The notes: generated by a model not told the origin, from the letters alone. A stretch of 64,000 nt of DNA from JAJDIA01 sp031555735 (GCA_031555735.1 JAVBUE010000020.1:1-64000), one strand, 5' to 3'. Positions 49,924 to 59,019 are shown, counted from the stretch's first letter. Program-made: numbers and translations.

Positions 49924-50694
49924 TTAATGGAGTTCCCAGTGGTTGATTTGGGACATGAAGGTGTAGTCGGTCACATCGATCTTACAGGGAACGAGGGAGG
50001 CATAGCCGCTGTCCAACGCCAGTGTATCATTGTCGGACTGGATGGGTTTGGCGTTCTCGAAGTCGCCGGTAAGCCAGAAGGCCGGATCGCCGCACGGGCT
50101 TTCGATCCGCATGTATTCACGTACCCAGCGTCCGGCAGCCTGGCGGCAGATCTTCAATCCTTTCACCTGTGGGAGATTGGGTACATTCAGGTTCATATAG
50201 GTACCTGCAGGCAGTCCTTCTTTCAGTATCCGCCGGGCGACCGTCCGTCCGAGGCGGCAGCTTTCCGTGAAATCGGCATCCGGTGCATGATTCAGCAGGG
50301 AGACGCCTAAGGAGGGAATGCCGAAGATACATCCTTCGGCCGCCGCTCCCATCGTGCCCGAATAGTTCACGGCGATCGCCATGTTGCCGCCGTGGTTGAT
50401 ACCGGATACCACCAGGTCGGGTTTACGGTCCAACACTTCGTTGATCGCCAGCTTCACACAGTCCACCGGGGTACCGGTACAGCTGTAGATACGCAGTCCG
50501 TCGTCCTTTTTCAGCAAGGTATATTGGATGGGGAGTATGGAGGTGATCGCACTGCTCATGCCCGAACGCGGTCCGTCGGGAGCAAACACCACGATCTCCC
50601 CAAGGTCACGCAGACACCCCACTAATTCGTTAATCCCTTTGGCCTGAACGCCATCATCATTGGTCACCAATATCAACGGTATTTCCTTCAACAT
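49924..50694 (-). CDS. surE: 5'/3'-nucleotidase SurE
   Basis: 256 residues. ILVTNDDGVQAKGI near the N-terminus carries the metal-binding Asp pair, PDGPRSGMSSAIT and SGINHGGNMAIAVNYSGTMGAAAEG are the other metal and phosphate motifs. Dephosphorylates nucleoside monophosphates. Own -7 box upstream; lpxB follows in the same operon. Confidence 0.95.
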   Translation of the reverse strand: MLKEIPLILVTNDDGVQAKGINELVGCLRDLGEIVVFAPDGPRSGMSSAITSILPIQYTLLKKDDGLRIYSCTGTPVDCVKLAINEVLDRKPDLVVSGINHGGNMAIAVNYSGTMGAAAEGCIFGIPSLGVSLLNHAPDADFTESCRLGRTVARRILKEGLPAGTYMNLNVPNLPQVKGLKICRQAAGRWVREYMRIESPCGDPAFWLTGDFENAKPIQSDNDTLALDSGYASLVPCKIDVTDYTFMSQINHWELH

Positions 50695-50722
50695 ATAACT
50701 GTCTCCATTTTTGTTTGATGGA

Positions 50723-50730
50723 CAAAGGTA
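50723..50730 (-). promoter_or_regulatory. -7 promoter box (TACCTTTG) of surE-lpxB
   Basis: Minus-strand TACCTTTG, 29 bases before the surE start. Confidence 0.55.
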
Positions 50731-50778
50731 GTGCTTTTTCCCCCGGGATAAGCACTTTTTGGGACATCTTCGTTTTAA

Positions 50779-53109
50779 TTATTCCCTGCATATTTCACTG
50801 CCCGCGAGCAGGAAGGCGCCGACGGCATACATTTCCGTCATGTCTCTGGTTACTTTTTTGGGATCCTGACCGACGGGTTGAACCCAACCCAGCTTGCCTT
50901 CCGTGTCAACGGCGGAAACCAACGCTTTCCATCCTTTCTCCACGATGGGGAGGTAGGTGGCTTTGTCCAGTAACCCGGCGTGGACGCCATAGGCAAGGGC
51001 ATAAACCATGAATCCGGACGAGCTGGTTTCGGGCGAAGGATAACTATCCGGGTCGAGCAGGCTGGCATGCCAGAACCCGTCCTTTCCCTGAAGGTCTGCC
51101 AACCGTTGGCATAGTTCCTTAAACAGGTTGGCATAATATGGGCGGTAGGGGCTGTCGGCAGGCAATGCCTTAAGTATTTCCGTCAATCCGCCGGCCACCC
51201 ATCCGTTGCCTCTTCCCCAGAACACTTTCTTCCCGTTGGCTTCCCGTTTGTCGAAATAGGACGCATCCCGGAAAAACAACTTTTCTCCTTTGTCATACAG
51301 GAAGTCGCAGGTGGCTTTGAACTCACGGTTCATGAACCGGATGTATTTCTCATCGCCGGTGATGGTATAGAGCTGTGCATACACCGCCGGAGCCATGAAC
51401 AGGGCGTCGCACCAGTTCCAGCGGTCTTTGGTGTCGATCCGGTCTGTCTGCAGGTTGGCTATCACCCAGTCGGTACGTGCAAGGGTTGGGAGCAGCATGG
51501 GTTGCTTGCCGTACTTTTTGTACATTTTCAGGTAGAGCTGTGCGATGCAGATATCGTCCGCATGATACATCCGTTGGGCTACCTGCCAGTAATTCCGGTT
51601 ACCGAGCCTGTTCAGCCAGTCGAACGCTTTCGCATCGTTAACGAGGGAGGCCCAGTCGAATAACCCCAGGTAGAAGGCGCCGTTTACCCACGACAGCTCC
51701 TGATGGCGTACTTTCCCCGTGGCCCGTTCGTCGTCCAGGGTATTCATCTGCCAGGTGGCCACGGCCTGCATCACTTCTTCCACCGCTTTCTTGTCCATGC
51801 TGCCGGAGAAGCCTTTGGCCAGGTCGTTGATCCGGATGGCGGTATGGAAATGCATGTAATCGATATATGAATGGTTGTACATCCACAGCACACGCGCATG
51901 GGGGTCGTTAGCCACCACAAACGGACGGACATTATCGCGCGCCGATCCGGAGGTGATGTCGGTTGTTTTCCAGGTATTCCCGCCATCAGCCGTTTCCCAT
52001 TGCTGGATCTCAAACACATCGTTGACCGGTCTCGACAGATAGACGATATCCGGGTTGTTGTGATCCAGATAGACACCTCCGGAATAATGAGGTTCGCCTT
52101 CCGCCTGTTCGCGTGGTATCTCCTTCCAGGGGAACCACCGTCCGGCGTCGGTTATTTTTTTATTGATCCACTGCTTTCCGTCCCAGCGCGCGTACCAATA
52201 TTCATGCCTCAGTTCACTGAAAAAGCGCGCGTACACCAGTACCGGACGCTCTTCTTTGTCGTAAGCCACATCCCAAATCCAGGCGCGTTGGTTGGTTTTA
52301 CCCGCGTCATATACCCTATCTGCCTGGTCGGGAGTGAAGGGGAGATCCCGGATGTCTGTGATTTTCCGGCCGCCTGCTGTTTCAAACTGCCCGTTCCGGT
52401 AGCATACATAATGAATCGAGTTCTGGGCCTCATTACGGGGATGGCCGTCGGTAAACGCAATGTGGATGCGGTCTTTCCCGTTGCCCGCTACTTTGACGTA
52501 GGGACGTACCGCGTAATCTGTCCGGACGCTTTTCACCAGGGTCGTTTCCTGCGTCCAATCCTTCAGGTTATCCGAGCTGACCATTTTGAACCGGAAATCG
52601 GCGCCCCGGTAAAACACGTAGGTGCGGTATTGCTCGTCCGAGAGGATGACCGGGTTCGAATAACAGGTATTGAACAGCTTGTTGCCTTCCGGTCCGACCT
52701 GCTGCAGGTCACCCCAGGATGAGATATCCTCTTTGTTGTTCGATATCCGGTAATAGAGCGGCGACTTTACCATGCCGCCATGTCCGGAAAAGAAGGTGGC
52801 GAGACGTCCGTCGCGTAAGCGGACGATCGAGGGGTTGGCATGGTCGTCTTTATCCAGTTTCTCATACTGGAGGAAACGTTTGATCTCCTGCGTGGCCGGT
52901 TGGTAGGAGAAGCTCCAGATAGAGCCGGTACTGTCCACATATCCTCCGAAGTACTGTCCGTTGGCATAGATGGCCCGTGGATCCGAGAACCAGCACCAGG
53001 AACCGTTCGGGGTTATTTTCACGTACTCTTCGGCCGTGTGCGTCTGTGCCGTCAGCGTTGTTGCCGTTAGGCAAACAAGCGCAAAAAGAAAAATGTGTAT
53101 TCGTTTCAT
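50779..53109 (-). CDS. Secreted fusion of a BNR_4 beta-propeller and a GH105-type unsaturated uronyl hydrolase
   Basis: 776 residues, signal peptide about 1-21. Residues about 30-400 form a BNR_4-type propeller: NGSWCWFSDPRAIYANGQYF, GGYVDSTGSIWSFSY, DDHANPSIVRLRDGRLATFFSGHGG. Residues about 420-776 are an (alpha/alpha)6 barrel of the GH88/GH105 group, with WNWCDALFMAPAVYAQLYTI and the signature WGRGNGWVAGGLTEIL. GH105 enzymes remove the unsaturated uronic acid left by polysaccharide lyases, and BNR_4 propellers include or resemble lyase families, so the protein may combine cutting and trimming. It stands alone, without SusC/D. The substrate could be rhamnogalacturonan, ulvan or a host glycan. 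Confidence 0.85.
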   Translation of the reverse strand: MKRIHIFLFALVCLTATTLTAQTHTAEEYVKITPNGSWCWFSDPRAIYANGQYFGGYVDSTGSIWSFSYQPATQEIKRFLQYEKLDKDDHANPSIVRLRDGRLATFFSGHGGMVKSPLYYRISNNKEDISSWGDLQQVGPEGNKLFNTCYSNPVILSDEQYRTYVFYRGADFRFKMVSSDNLKDWTQETTLVKSVRTDYAVRPYVKVAGNGKDRIHIAFTDGHPRNEAQNSIHYVCYRNGQFETAGGRKITDIRDLPFTPDQADRVYDAGKTNQRAWIWDVAYDKEERPVLVYARFFSELRHEYWYARWDGKQWINKKITDAGRWFPWKEIPREQAEGEPHYSGGVYLDHNNPDIVYLSRPVNDVFEIQQWETADGGNTWKTTDITSGSARDNVRPFVVANDPHARVLWMYNHSYIDYMHFHTAIRINDLAKGFSGSMDKKAVEEVMQAVATWQMNTLDDERATGKVRHQELSWVNGAFYLGLFDWASLVNDAKAFDWLNRLGNRNYWQVAQRMYHADDICIAQLYLKMYKKYGKQPMLLPTLARTDWVIANLQTDRIDTKDRWNWCDALFMAPAVYAQLYTITGDEKYIRFMNREFKATCDFLYDKGEKLFFRDASYFDKREANGKKVFWGRGNGWVAGGLTEILKALPADSPYRPYYANLFKELCQRLADLQGKDGFWHASLLDPDSYPSPETSSSGFMVYALAYGVHAGLLDKATYLPIVEKGWKALVSAVDTEGKLGWVQPVGQDPKKVTRDMTEMYAVGAFLLAGSEICRE

Positions 53110-53173
53110 GGTATGATGTTGATGAGTAAGTAGATGATCTATGTATCGGTATGGCTTGTCTGCGGCGTACCCG

Positions 53174-54517
53174 TCAGACGGCAGGCAGGCTCATGCCCGT
53201 TATTTTCCGGTAGAGGTCGAGGGCATACACGTCGGTCATCCCGGAGATGTAGTCCATGATGCACTGTATCTGGCCGTAGGTGGAAGAGGCGTTGATATCA
53301 TATTGTTCGGGGATGCGTTCGAGCAGGAGCTTGCTGTAAAAGCTCTTTTTGTCTTCCTCATCCCTTTTTTCCATGATGGCGTAAAGCAAGGTATCCATCA
53401 GGTAGTTGAAGATATAGTGTCCGGCCAGTTCCACATCCACCACTTCCTTGGCGCAGTATATCTTGGCGAATGCCACTTTGGAACATTCGGCATAGGCGCG
53501 TTTGGCAGGCTCGCCGATCTGTTCGATCAGGGGAGTGGCGTAGGATCCGTCCAGCAGTCCCCCTTCATTATCCAGGAAAGCCGCCGAACATTGATCCACC
53601 AATATGCCGATGATCCCTGAACGGAGATAGGCAAGCTGTTCGTTGGTGTCGTCCACCATCTGCATCACGCCATGCACATGGTCGCGTTTCTGTTCGGGAA
53701 AGAAGGCGAGCAGCAATTCGATGGCTTCGGCTTTGGTGAGGATATGGAGTTTGCAGGCGTCTTCGATGTCCATTACCTGGTAGCAGATATCGTCTGCCGC
53801 TTCCACGAGATAGACCAGCGGGTAACGGACAAACTTCTCTGGCGCTTGTGGTTGCCGGCCGATCCCCAGTTCGTTGGCGATATGGTAGAAACCTTTTTCT
53901 TCGGATTGGAAGAAGCCGAACTTTCCTTTTTTACCGGCATATTCCGAGGCGTAGGGGTATTTCACGATCGAAGCCAGCGTGCTGTACGTCAGTGCAAAGC
54001 CTCCTTTCCGGCGACCATTGAACTGGTGGGTGAGCAGCCGGAACGCATTGGCGTTCCCTTCAAAATGCAGGAAATCTTCCCATCGTCCGCCTTCGGCGCG
54101 TACCTTCTCCTCATGCGCCCTGCCCTTCCCGTTCTTGAAATAGGCGGATATCGCCCGTTCGCCCGAATGGCCGAACGGAGGATTCCCCATATCGTGCGCC
54201 AGGCAGGCAGCCGATACGATGGAACCGATATCCTGGAAATGCGCTTCTTCCCGGGGATGCCGTTTCAGTAGTTCCCTTCCCACATTCATGCCGAGCGAAC
54301 GCCCCACACACGATACCTCCAGGCTATGCGTCAGGCGGTTGTGCACAAACACACTGCCCGGAAGCGGGAATACCTGTGTCTTGTTCTGCATACGCCGGAA
54401 GGGGGAAGAAAAAACCAGCCGGTCGTAGTCGCGTTGGAAGTCGGAACGGTCGTGTTTCCGCTCCGTATATTCTTCCATCCCAAACCGCTTATCGGAAAGT
54501 AGTTGTGTCCAGTTCAT
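53174..54517 (-). CDS. dgt: Deoxyguanosinetriphosphate triphosphohydrolase
   Basis: 447 residues. HD-domain enzyme that splits dNTPs to nucleosides and triphosphate. RDYDRLVFSSPFRRMQNKTQVF, NRLTHSLEVSCVGRSLG and the HD pair in AACLAHDMGNPPFGHSGE are conserved. The dGTPase_C type extension is present. Gap of 15 bases after the YciO/Sua5 gene, same strand. Confidence 0.93.
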   Translation of the reverse strand: MNWTQLLSDKRFGMEEYTERKHDRSDFQRDYDRLVFSSPFRRMQNKTQVFPLPGSVFVHNRLTHSLEVSCVGRSLGMNVGRELLKRHPREEAHFQDIGSIVSAACLAHDMGNPPFGHSGERAISAYFKNGKGRAHEEKVRAEGGRWEDFLHFEGNANAFRLLTHQFNGRRKGGFALTYSTLASIVKYPYASEYAGKKGKFGFFQSEEKGFYHIANELGIGRQPQAPEKFVRYPLVYLVEAADDICYQVMDIEDACKLHILTKAEAIELLLAFFPEQKRDHVHGVMQMVDDTNEQLAYLRSGIIGILVDQCSAAFLDNEGGLLDGSYATPLIEQIGEPAKRAYAECSKVAFAKIYCAKEVVDVELAGHYIFNYLMDTLLYAIMEKRDEEDKKSFYSKLLLERIPEQYDINASSTYGQIQCIMDYISGMTDVYALDLYRKITGMSLPAV

Positions 54518-54532
54518 GGCTTAATAGTTTAT

Positions 54533-55141
54533 TTATAGGATCAACTCCCCCTTGCCCTGGCGGGTTACCTCGAAGTCGTCGGAGGTACAGTTGACGATGG
54601 TGGAGGGTTCGGTACCGCCGTATCCGCCGTCGATGACGAGATCGACGGTATGCTCGTATTTCTCGTGGATCAGTTCCGGATCGGTGGAGTATTCGATGAT
54701 ATCGTCTTCGTCGTGGATAGACATGGTGAGGATCGGGTTGCCCAGTTCGCGTACCAGTTCGCGTACGATATTGTTGTTGGGCACCCGGATACCTACTTCC
54801 TTCCGGTTCTTATAAATCTTGGGAAGCTCATTGCTGGTAGGGAGGATGAAGGTGAAGGGACCGGGCAGGTTCTTCTTCATCAGTTTGAAGAGGGTATTGC
54901 TCACCTTTGCATACTCGCTGATGTTAGACAGGTCATAGCAGATGATCGACAGGTTGCTTTTCTGCGGATTCACCCCTTTCATCTGGCAGATCTTTTCCAC
55001 GGCGCGCACGTTCAGGGCGTCGCATCCCAGTGCATATACTGTATCCGTCGGGTAGATCACCAGCCCGCCGTCCTGTAAGACACTCACCACTTTATGTATC
55101 TCCCGTGGATTAGGATTTTCAGGGTAAATCCGTAACAGCAT
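54533..55141 (-). CDS. YciO/YrdC/Sua5-family RNA-binding protein
   Basis: 202 residues of the YrdC fold. GLVIYPTDTVYALGCDA is the nucleotide-binding start, followed by KICQMKGVNPQKSNLSII and LKKMKK-type helix, LPGPFTFILPTS and GIRVPNNNIV. True threonylcarbamoyl-AMP synthases (Sua5/TsaC) have a K-x-R-x-x-x-x-P-L motif after the first helix; here the equivalent is the altered KGVNPQKSNL, more like YciO, whose role is less certain. Probably transcribed with dgt. Confidence 0.85.
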   Translation of the reverse strand: MLLRIYPENPNPREIHKVVSVLQDGGLVIYPTDTVYALGCDALNVRAVEKICQMKGVNPQKSNLSIICYDLSNISEYAKVSNTLFKLMKKNLPGPFTFILPTSNELPKIYKNRKEVGIRVPNNNIVRELVRELGNPILTMSIHDEDDIIEYSTDPELIHEKYEHTVDLVIDGGYGGTEPSTIVNCTSDDFEVTRQGKGELIL

Positions 55142-55215
55142 GATGAATAGTGATTAATGATTAGTAATTAATGAAGAATAGAATTGTACAACGCATGATT
55201 GTATAGTGTTTGTAG

Positions 55216-55260
55216 TTAATCATTAATCATTAATCATTAATCATTAATCATTAATCATTA
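55216..55260. repeat. Heptamer tandem array (TTAATCA)x6.4
   Basis: Forty-five bases of perfect TTAATCA repeats that end at, and contribute, the fabI stop codon (TAA, 55258-55260). Degenerate copies continue at 55139-55195, and a related run follows the stop codon of the CoA-transferase gene (27930-27955). Confidence 0.9.
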
Positions 55261-56115
55261 CCCATATATAATGTTTCCTTCTTCGTCGGTGAACTCTTCC
55301 AGGCCTTTGCTGTATTGGTTCATTGCGCGCAGGCTCATGCCCATGCTGGAGAAGCCGCCGTCGTGGTAGAGGTTCTGCATGGTCACCTTGCGGGTGAGGT
55401 CGGAGAAGAGGGTGATGCAATAGTCCGCGCACTCCTCAGCCGTAGCATTGCCCAAGGGCGACATTTTGTCGGAGAAGTCCATCAGGTCGTTCATTCCCTT
55501 CACGCCGCTGCCCGCCGTGGTGTAGGTGGGTGATTGCGAGATGGTATTGATACGCACGTTCTTTTCCCGTCCATATATATAGCCGAAGCTGCGGGCGATC
55601 GATTCGAGCAGGCTCTTGGCGTCGGCCATATCGTTGTATCCGAAGAAAGTCCGCTGGGCGGCTACGTAGCTGAGGGCAACCACCGAGCCGTAATCGGCAA
55701 TGGCGTTCAACTTCTTCGCTACCTGTAGCATTTTGTGGAAAGAAACGGCGGAGATATCCAGCGTCTTTTCCAGCATATCGTAATCCAGATCGTCGTATGT
55801 CCGTTTCTTCCGTACATTCGGGCTCATCCCGATGGAGTGCAACACAAAATCAATCTTTCCGCCTAATACGTCCACGGAGCGTTCGAATACCGTCTGCAGT
55901 TCTTCCACATTGGTGGCGTCAGCCGGGATCACTTCGGCATGGAGCTTTTGCCCCAGGGTTTCCACTTCGCCCATACGGATTGCCATGGGCGTATTGGTCA
56001 ATGTGATGATTGCTCCTTCTTCCACAGCCCTCTCGGCTACTTTCCAGGCAATCGACATGTCGTTCAGTGCCCCGAAGATGATGCCGCGCTTGCCTTGTAA
56101 TAATTGATGACTCAT
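55258..56115 (-). CDS. fabI: Enoyl-[acyl-carrier-protein] reductase (NADH), FabI type
   Basis: 285 residues from ATG 56115 (MSHQLLQGKRGIIFGALND); a 30-residue upstream extension overlaps the promoter and is rejected. Last reduction step of fatty-acid elongation. Short-chain dehydrogenase fold with GALNDMSIAWKVAERA as the cofactor loop, VLHSIGMSPN, and the catalytic Tyr-x6-Lys in FFGYNDMADAKS. Target of triclosan-type inhibitors in other bacteria. The stop codon lies in the heptamer array. Confidence 0.95.
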   Translation of the reverse strand: MSHQLLQGKRGIIFGALNDMSIAWKVAERAVEEGAIITLTNTPMAIRMGEVETLGQKLHAEVIPADATNVEELQTVFERSVDVLGGKIDFVLHSIGMSPNVRKKRTYDDLDYDMLEKTLDISAVSFHKMLQVAKKLNAIADYGSVVALSYVAAQRTFFGYNDMADAKSLLESIARSFGYIYGREKNVRINTISQSPTYTTAGSGVKGMNDLMDFSDKMSPLGNATAEECADYCITLFSDLTRKVTMQNLYHDGGFSSMGMSLRAMNQYSKGLEEFTDEEGNIIYG

Positions 56116-56138
56116 ACCTATTTTATTAAGTTTCGGCA

Positions 56139-56146
56139 CAAAAGTA
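56139..56146 (-). promoter_or_regulatory. -7 promoter box (TACTTTTG) of fabI
   Basis: Minus-strand TACTTTTG, 24 bases before the chosen start; it decides the start and marks the downstream border of the mosaic element. Confidence 0.55.
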
Positions 56147-56239
56147 CGTATTCTGTGCCATATACATCCTATAAAACAGGCAAAAAGAACAGAATGTTCC
56201 GGCATGATTCCCGCCTGTCATTCAATAATTTCCCCCGGC

Positions 56240-56475
56240 AGTAGCAGGTAGGACTATCATCAACTACAGGAAGAAGTCTCGTCAACATACGGATCGTCTG
56301 TTCACGGCATGCGGAAGAACTAATCTTCCCACCAGGGTGGAAACATCTTTCCACAAGGGTGGGAACATCTTTCCACCAGGATGGGAACATCTTTCCACCC
56401 TGGTGGGAAGATTAATTCTTCCGCACCGTGACGTTACTCCCTCTTATTGAGGACAATAGAAGATACGGATGTTGA
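56240..56475 (+). repeat. Mosaic intergenic element with four 22-bp-spaced palindromes, copy B
   Basis: Four 18-bp palindromes at 56326-56343, 56348-56365, 56370-56387 and 56392-56409 (for example TTTCCACAAGGGTGGGAA), all spacers CATC. The array is closed by a further inverted repeat, TGCGGAAGAACTAATC (56310-56325) and GATTAATTCTTCCGCA (56410-56425), pairing at 15 of 16 positions and abutting the outer palindromes directly. Homology to copy A continues outward: GGATCGTCTGTT about 20 bases to the left, and ACAATAGAAGATACGG followed by TGTTGACAATA to the right. Position: after the murF-alr terminator and before the fabI promoter in the direction of transcription. Confidence 0.85.
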
Positions 56476-56477
56476 CA

Positions 56478-56520
56478 ATAAAAAAGTGGAAGGAGCCGCC
56501 TCAAAAAGGGTTCCTTCCAC
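56478..56520 (-). terminator. Terminator of the murF-alr gene
   Basis: Minus strand: GTGGAAGGA pairs with TCCTTCCAC (56486-56494 with 56512-56520) around a 17-base loop, followed by a T-run (56479-56485). The mosaic element begins directly beyond it. Confidence 0.75.
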
Positions 56521-56553
56521 AGGATGGGACTGACAGTAGGGGAGAGTTGCTTT

Positions 56554-59019
56554 TCACTCCCTGTAATACACTCTCTTCACCCGTGGCGAGACGGAGGTCA
56601 GGATTTCGTAGGGGATGGTGTGAAGTTTGTCGGATAGTTCGCTGACGGGCAGGTCTTCGCCGAAGATGATAACGGAATCGCCTTCCTGCGCATCGGTATC
56701 CGTAACGTCGATCATGCAGGCGTCCATGCAGATGTTGCCGATGATGGGGCAGCGTTTTCCACGGATGGATACCTCGCCTCCGTTGCCGCTCATGTGGCGG
56801 TTGAGTCCGTCGGCATACCCGATGGGGATAACGGCGATGCGTGAATCGCGAGAGACATAGGCGTTCCGGCTGTAACCGATGGAATCGCCCGCCGGCACAT
56901 TTTGTATCTGGAGGATGGTGGTACGGAGGGTGCTGACGCTATGCAGCTTCTTCCTTCCCGATGCGCTCACGCCATAGAGGCCGATGCCGAGGCGTACCAT
57001 ATGGAGTTGATGATCCGGGAAACGTTCGATACCGGCGGAGTTGAGGATATGGCGGAGGAAGGCGTAGCCCAATTCGGCTTCCAGCCGGTTGGCAGCCTTG
57101 TCGTAACGGGCAAACTGCTGCCGGGTGAAGTCGTCGTACGCCTCCGCATCGCTTCCCGACAGGTGGGAGAAGGCAGAGCGCACCATCAGGTTGCCCTGTC
57201 CGCGGAGTATCTCTGCCAGCCTCTCCGCATCTTCCGGTTGGAAGCCGAGGCGGTGCATGCCGGTGTCGAACTTGATATGGATCGGATAGTTGGTGATCCC
57301 CCGCCGTCCCGCCTCATGGATGAGGGCGTCGAGGAGGCGGAAGCTATACACTTCGGGCTCCAGTTGATTCTCGAAGAGGACGTTGAAGCTGCTGAATTCC
57401 GGGTTCATCACGATCACGGGGATCGAGATGCCTTCGCGCCTGAGGTCGGCTCCTTCGTCGGCGACAGCCACGGCCAGGTAGTCGCAGCGTTGTTCCTGTA
57501 GCGTCTTTGCCACTTCATACGAACCTGCGCCATAGCCGAAGGCTTTCACCATGCAGATGATCTTCGTGGAGGGCAGCAGCAGCGAACGGTAGTAGTTGAA
57601 GTTATGTACGATCGCGTCGAGGTTCACTTCCAGGATCGTTTCATGCACCTTCTTCTCCAGCCGTTCGGATATCCGTTCGAAATGGAAATGGCGCGAACCT
57701 TTGAGCAGGATCAACTCGTTGGAGAAGTTACGCGAGAAAGGCGACTGCAGGAATTCGTCGGTCGTGAGGTAGAACTCGCTCTCCATCTCGAACAGATGGC
57801 CCTGGGCGGCGAGGTCGCGGCCGATACCGATGATGCGATCCACTCCTTTGCGGCGCACCAGGTCGGCCACTTTCTTATAGAGTGATTTCGGCAGGGCGCC
57901 CGATTGCAGGATGTCCGAGAGGATGAGCGTCGTCTTCATCTTCCGGTCCACCCGGCGGCTTTGCTGGAAGCTGAGGGCGATATCGAGCGAATTGATATCC
58001 GAGTTGTAGGTATCGTTGATCAGTTGGCAGCCGTTGATCCCCTGTTTGATGTCGAGGCGCATCTCCACCGGTTCGAGGCGGGCGAAGGGCGAGAGGTCGA
58101 TCATGCTCGTAGGCTTGAGGTAGCACATGGCCGCCAGGCAGTGGATGGCGTTCTCGATCGAGGCGTCGTCGGTGAAGGGGATCGTCAGTTCGCGGTCGAA
58201 TCCCATCAGCGTGCAACGGATCTCCGTATGGTCGTCTTTCTTTTCCACGGAAGAGATGAAGAAAGGGGCTTCCGAGTTGGTGCGGCTCCAGGCGATGGCC
58301 TTGTGGGAGAGGAAGGTGGATTCGATGCAGTTGGCCACGAAGGGATCATCGCCATTGTAAATCAGCACTTCGCAGTCGGCAAACAGCATCAGTTTCTCGC
58401 GGCACTTCTGCGCCAGTGACAGGAAGTTCTCCTGGTGCGCTTCGCCGATATTCGTCAGTATGCCCACGGTGGGCGATATCACCTGTTGCAGTTTCGGCAT
58501 CTCGTCGGGTTGGGAGATACCGGCTTCGAAGATACCCAACGTATGCTTCTCGTTCATCTGCCATACCGACAGCGGCACGCCGATCTGCGAGTTGTAGCTG
58601 CGTGGCGAGCGCACGATGTTGAAGTCGGCATGCAGCAGTTGGTAGAGAAATTCCTTGACGATGGTTTTCCCGTTACTGCCGGTGATGCCGATCACCGGGA
58701 TGTCGAACCGCTTCCGGTGGCTGGCTGCCAGTTTCTGGAGGGCGGCGACGGTATCTTTGACCAATAGGAAGCTGGCGTCGGACATGTGCACATGGTCGTC
58801 GGGCAGGTCGGTCACCACGAAGTGGCGTACGCGCAGCTTGTAGAGTTCGGGGATGTATTTATGTCCGTCGTTGGTCTTCGTACGGATGGCAAAGAAGATG
58901 CTCTGTTCAGGGAAGGAGAGGCGGCGGCTGTCGGTCAGCAGGATACTTACTTCTCCGTCGTGCAAACGGACTACTTTGGCTCCGGTGAGCCGGGCAATGT
59001 CTTTGATTGCGTATTTCAT
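56554..59019 (-). CDS. murF-alr: Bifunctional MurF ligase-alanine racemase
   Basis: 821 residues. Residues about 1-450 are MurF (UDP-MurNAc-tripeptide:D-Ala-D-Ala ligase) with the P-loop GITGSNGKTIVKEF (114-120, Ile in place of the second Thr) and GDDPFVANCIES. Residues about 455-821 are alanine racemase with the PLP lysine Lys492 in MVKAFGYGAG, GMHRLGF and the acid/base Tyr in IGYSRNAYVSRD. One chain makes D-alanine and uses the dipeptide made from it. The fusion is known in Bacteroidota. Follows the GSCFA gene by five bases. Confidence 0.95.
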   Translation of the reverse strand: MKYAIKDIARLTGAKVVRLHDGEVSILLTDSRRLSFPEQSIFFAIRTKTNDGHKYIPELYKLRVRHFVVTDLPDDHVHMSDASFLLVKDTVAALQKLAASHRKRFDIPVIGITGSNGKTIVKEFLYQLLHADFNIVRSPRSYNSQIGVPLSVWQMNEKHTLGIFEAGISQPDEMPKLQQVISPTVGILTNIGEAHQENFLSLAQKCREKLMLFADCEVLIYNGDDPFVANCIESTFLSHKAIAWSRTNSEAPFFISSVEKKDDHTEIRCTLMGFDRELTIPFTDDASIENAIHCLAAMCYLKPTSMIDLSPFARLEPVEMRLDIKQGINGCQLINDTYNSDINSLDIALSFQQSRRVDRKMKTTLILSDILQSGALPKSLYKKVADLVRRKGVDRIIGIGRDLAAQGHLFEMESEFYLTTDEFLQSPFSRNFSNELILLKGSRHFHFERISERLEKKVHETILEVNLDAIVHNFNYYRSLLLPSTKIICMVKAFGYGAGSYEVAKTLQEQRCDYLAVAVADEGADLRREGISIPVIVMNPEFSSFNVLFENQLEPEVYSFRLLDALIHEAGRRGITNYPIHIKFDTGMHRLGFQPEDAERLAEILRGQGNLMVRSAFSHLSGSDAEAYDDFTRQQFARYDKAANRLEAELGYAFLRHILNSAGIERFPDHQLHMVRLGIGLYGVSASGRKKLHSVSTLRTTILQIQNVPAGDSIGYSRNAYVSRDSRIAVIPIGYADGLNRHMSGNGGEVSIRGKRCPIIGNICMDACMIDVTDTDAQEGDSVIIFGEDLPVSELSDKLHTIPYEILTSVSPRVKRVYYRE

